From an uncultured Rhodospirillaceae bacterium (GTDB taxonomy: Bacteria; Pseudomonadota; Alphaproteobacteria; Rhodospirillales; UBA2165): DNA of 13,993 nucleotides. Positions 13,629 through 13,993 of the stretch are shown piece by piece. Made by a program: the position numbers and the translations under genes. Position 1 is the stretch's first letter, and every line of letters begins with the position of its first letter. The notes below the pieces were generated by a model. It did not search any database. It was not told the DNA's origin and saw only the letters and a program-made list of their open reading frames with translations. Where the stretch lies: contig CAJXJM010000019.1 of assembly GCA_913054205.1 (NCBI GenBank), forward strand, positions 1 through 13,993, given 5' to 3'.

Positions 13629-13993
13629 ATGAAAACGAAACTGTTAGTGACGGTCGCGCTAGCGGCCTTAACCGCTCTGCCGATGTGGGCTCAGCCGGCA
13701 TCCGCACAGGACAAAGAAGTCAGAGTTGGCTTCATGGTTGGATTTCCCGGAGGACGCGGAATTTTCGGTCGCGACCAGCGGGACGGCTTTTTGCTGGCCC
13801 TCGATCATCTGGGTGGCAAGCTGGGTGGACTACCAGCCAAAGTCGTCATTGGTGACACACAGCACAAACCCGATGTCGGCCGTCAAGTCATGGACAAATT
13901 CATCAAGAAGGACAAGGTCCATTTCGTCGCCGGTATCACCTGGTCCAACGTTCTTGCCGCCGTCTACAAGCAGGCGCTAAAAAGCAAAACCTT
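13629..13993 (+). CDS. Periplasmic substrate-binding protein of a branched-chain amino acid-type (HAAT) ABC transporter, partial
   Basis: An open frame from the ATG at 13629 runs to the right edge (121 codons seen). A Sec signal peptide is clear: MKTK, a hydrophobic core LLVTVALAALTALPMW, and an ASA|QD cleavage site after residue 26. The mature start KEVRVGFMVGFPGGRGIFGRD and the following DGFLLALDHLGGKLGG....KVVIGDTQHKPDVGRQ fit the Peripla_BP_6/LivJ fold, in which a small-molecule ligand binds between two lobes. Members next to aromatic genes often import benzoate, 4-hydroxybenzoate or hydroxycinnamates, which is the likely ligand class here by context only. Third codon positions are strikingly C/G-rich compared with the neighbouring thioesterase. 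Permease and ATPase genes are expected beyond the window. Confidence 0.88.
   Translation, partial: MKTKLLVTVALAALTALPMWAQPASAQDKEVRVGFMVGFPGGRGIFGRDQRDGFLLALDHLGGKLGGLPAKVVIGDTQHKPDVGRQVMDKFIKKDKVHFVAGITWSNVLAAVYKQALKSKT

Overview
The window looks like part of a proteobacterial chromosome, most likely an alphaproteobacterium of the Rhodospirillales/Rhodopseudomonas kind. This rests on protein family resemblance and a GC content of roughly one half by eye; no rRNA or other phylogenetic marker is present. Coding density is high. I see no tRNA, rRNA, CRISPR array, insertion sequence or phage gene. The theme is catabolism of aromatic acids through coenzyme A thioesters.

Left part (1-2093, all minus strand, read right to left). 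A short leader ORF with a strong ribosome binding site precedes an MlaF-like ABC ATPase. This is followed by a class I glutamine amidotransferase-like (peptidase C26/PuuD type) hydrolase, and then by a metallo-beta-lactamase-fold hydrolase that overlaps it by ATGA and runs off the left edge. No MlaE permease or MlaD partner is visible.

Control region (2094-3588). A second MBL-fold hydrolase (RNase Z-like branch) on the minus strand is divergent from a MarR-family regulator on the plus strand. The gap holds a perfect 14-bp palindrome overlapping a good promoter, which suggests autoregulation.

Central catabolic block (3595-12337, minus strand). The transcription order is iorA-iorB-hcrC-hcrA-hcrB-gcdH. 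iorAB encode a two-subunit indolepyruvate/arylpyruvate:ferredoxin oxidoreductase. hcrCAB encode the three subunits of a xanthine-oxidase-family enzyme, and the FAD subunit carries the four-cysteine insertion typical of 4-hydroxybenzoyl-CoA reductase. gcdH encodes a decarboxylating-type glutaryl-CoA dehydrogenase. The first five genes overlap or nearly touch, and gcdH follows after 84 nt. A reasonable inference is that IorAB produces reduced ferredoxin (and an arylacyl-CoA), HcrCAB uses ferredoxin to dehydroxylate 4-hydroxybenzoyl-CoA to benzoyl-CoA, and GcdH handles glutaryl-CoA formed lower in a benzoyl-CoA pathway. No CoA ligase, ferredoxin or ring-attacking enzyme is in the window.

Right part (12502-13993, plus strand). 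Divergent from iorA are a 4-hydroxybenzoyl-CoA thioesterase-like hotdog protein and, one base later, a small cupin-like protein of the DUF4863/4-hydroxylaminobenzoate lyase family. After a 229-nt spacer comes the start of a branched-chain-amino-acid-type periplasmic binding protein, probably the first gene of an ABC importer for an aromatic acid. The iorA/thioesterase intergenic region has an 8+8-bp inverted repeat superimposed on a good promoter, a likely shared operator.
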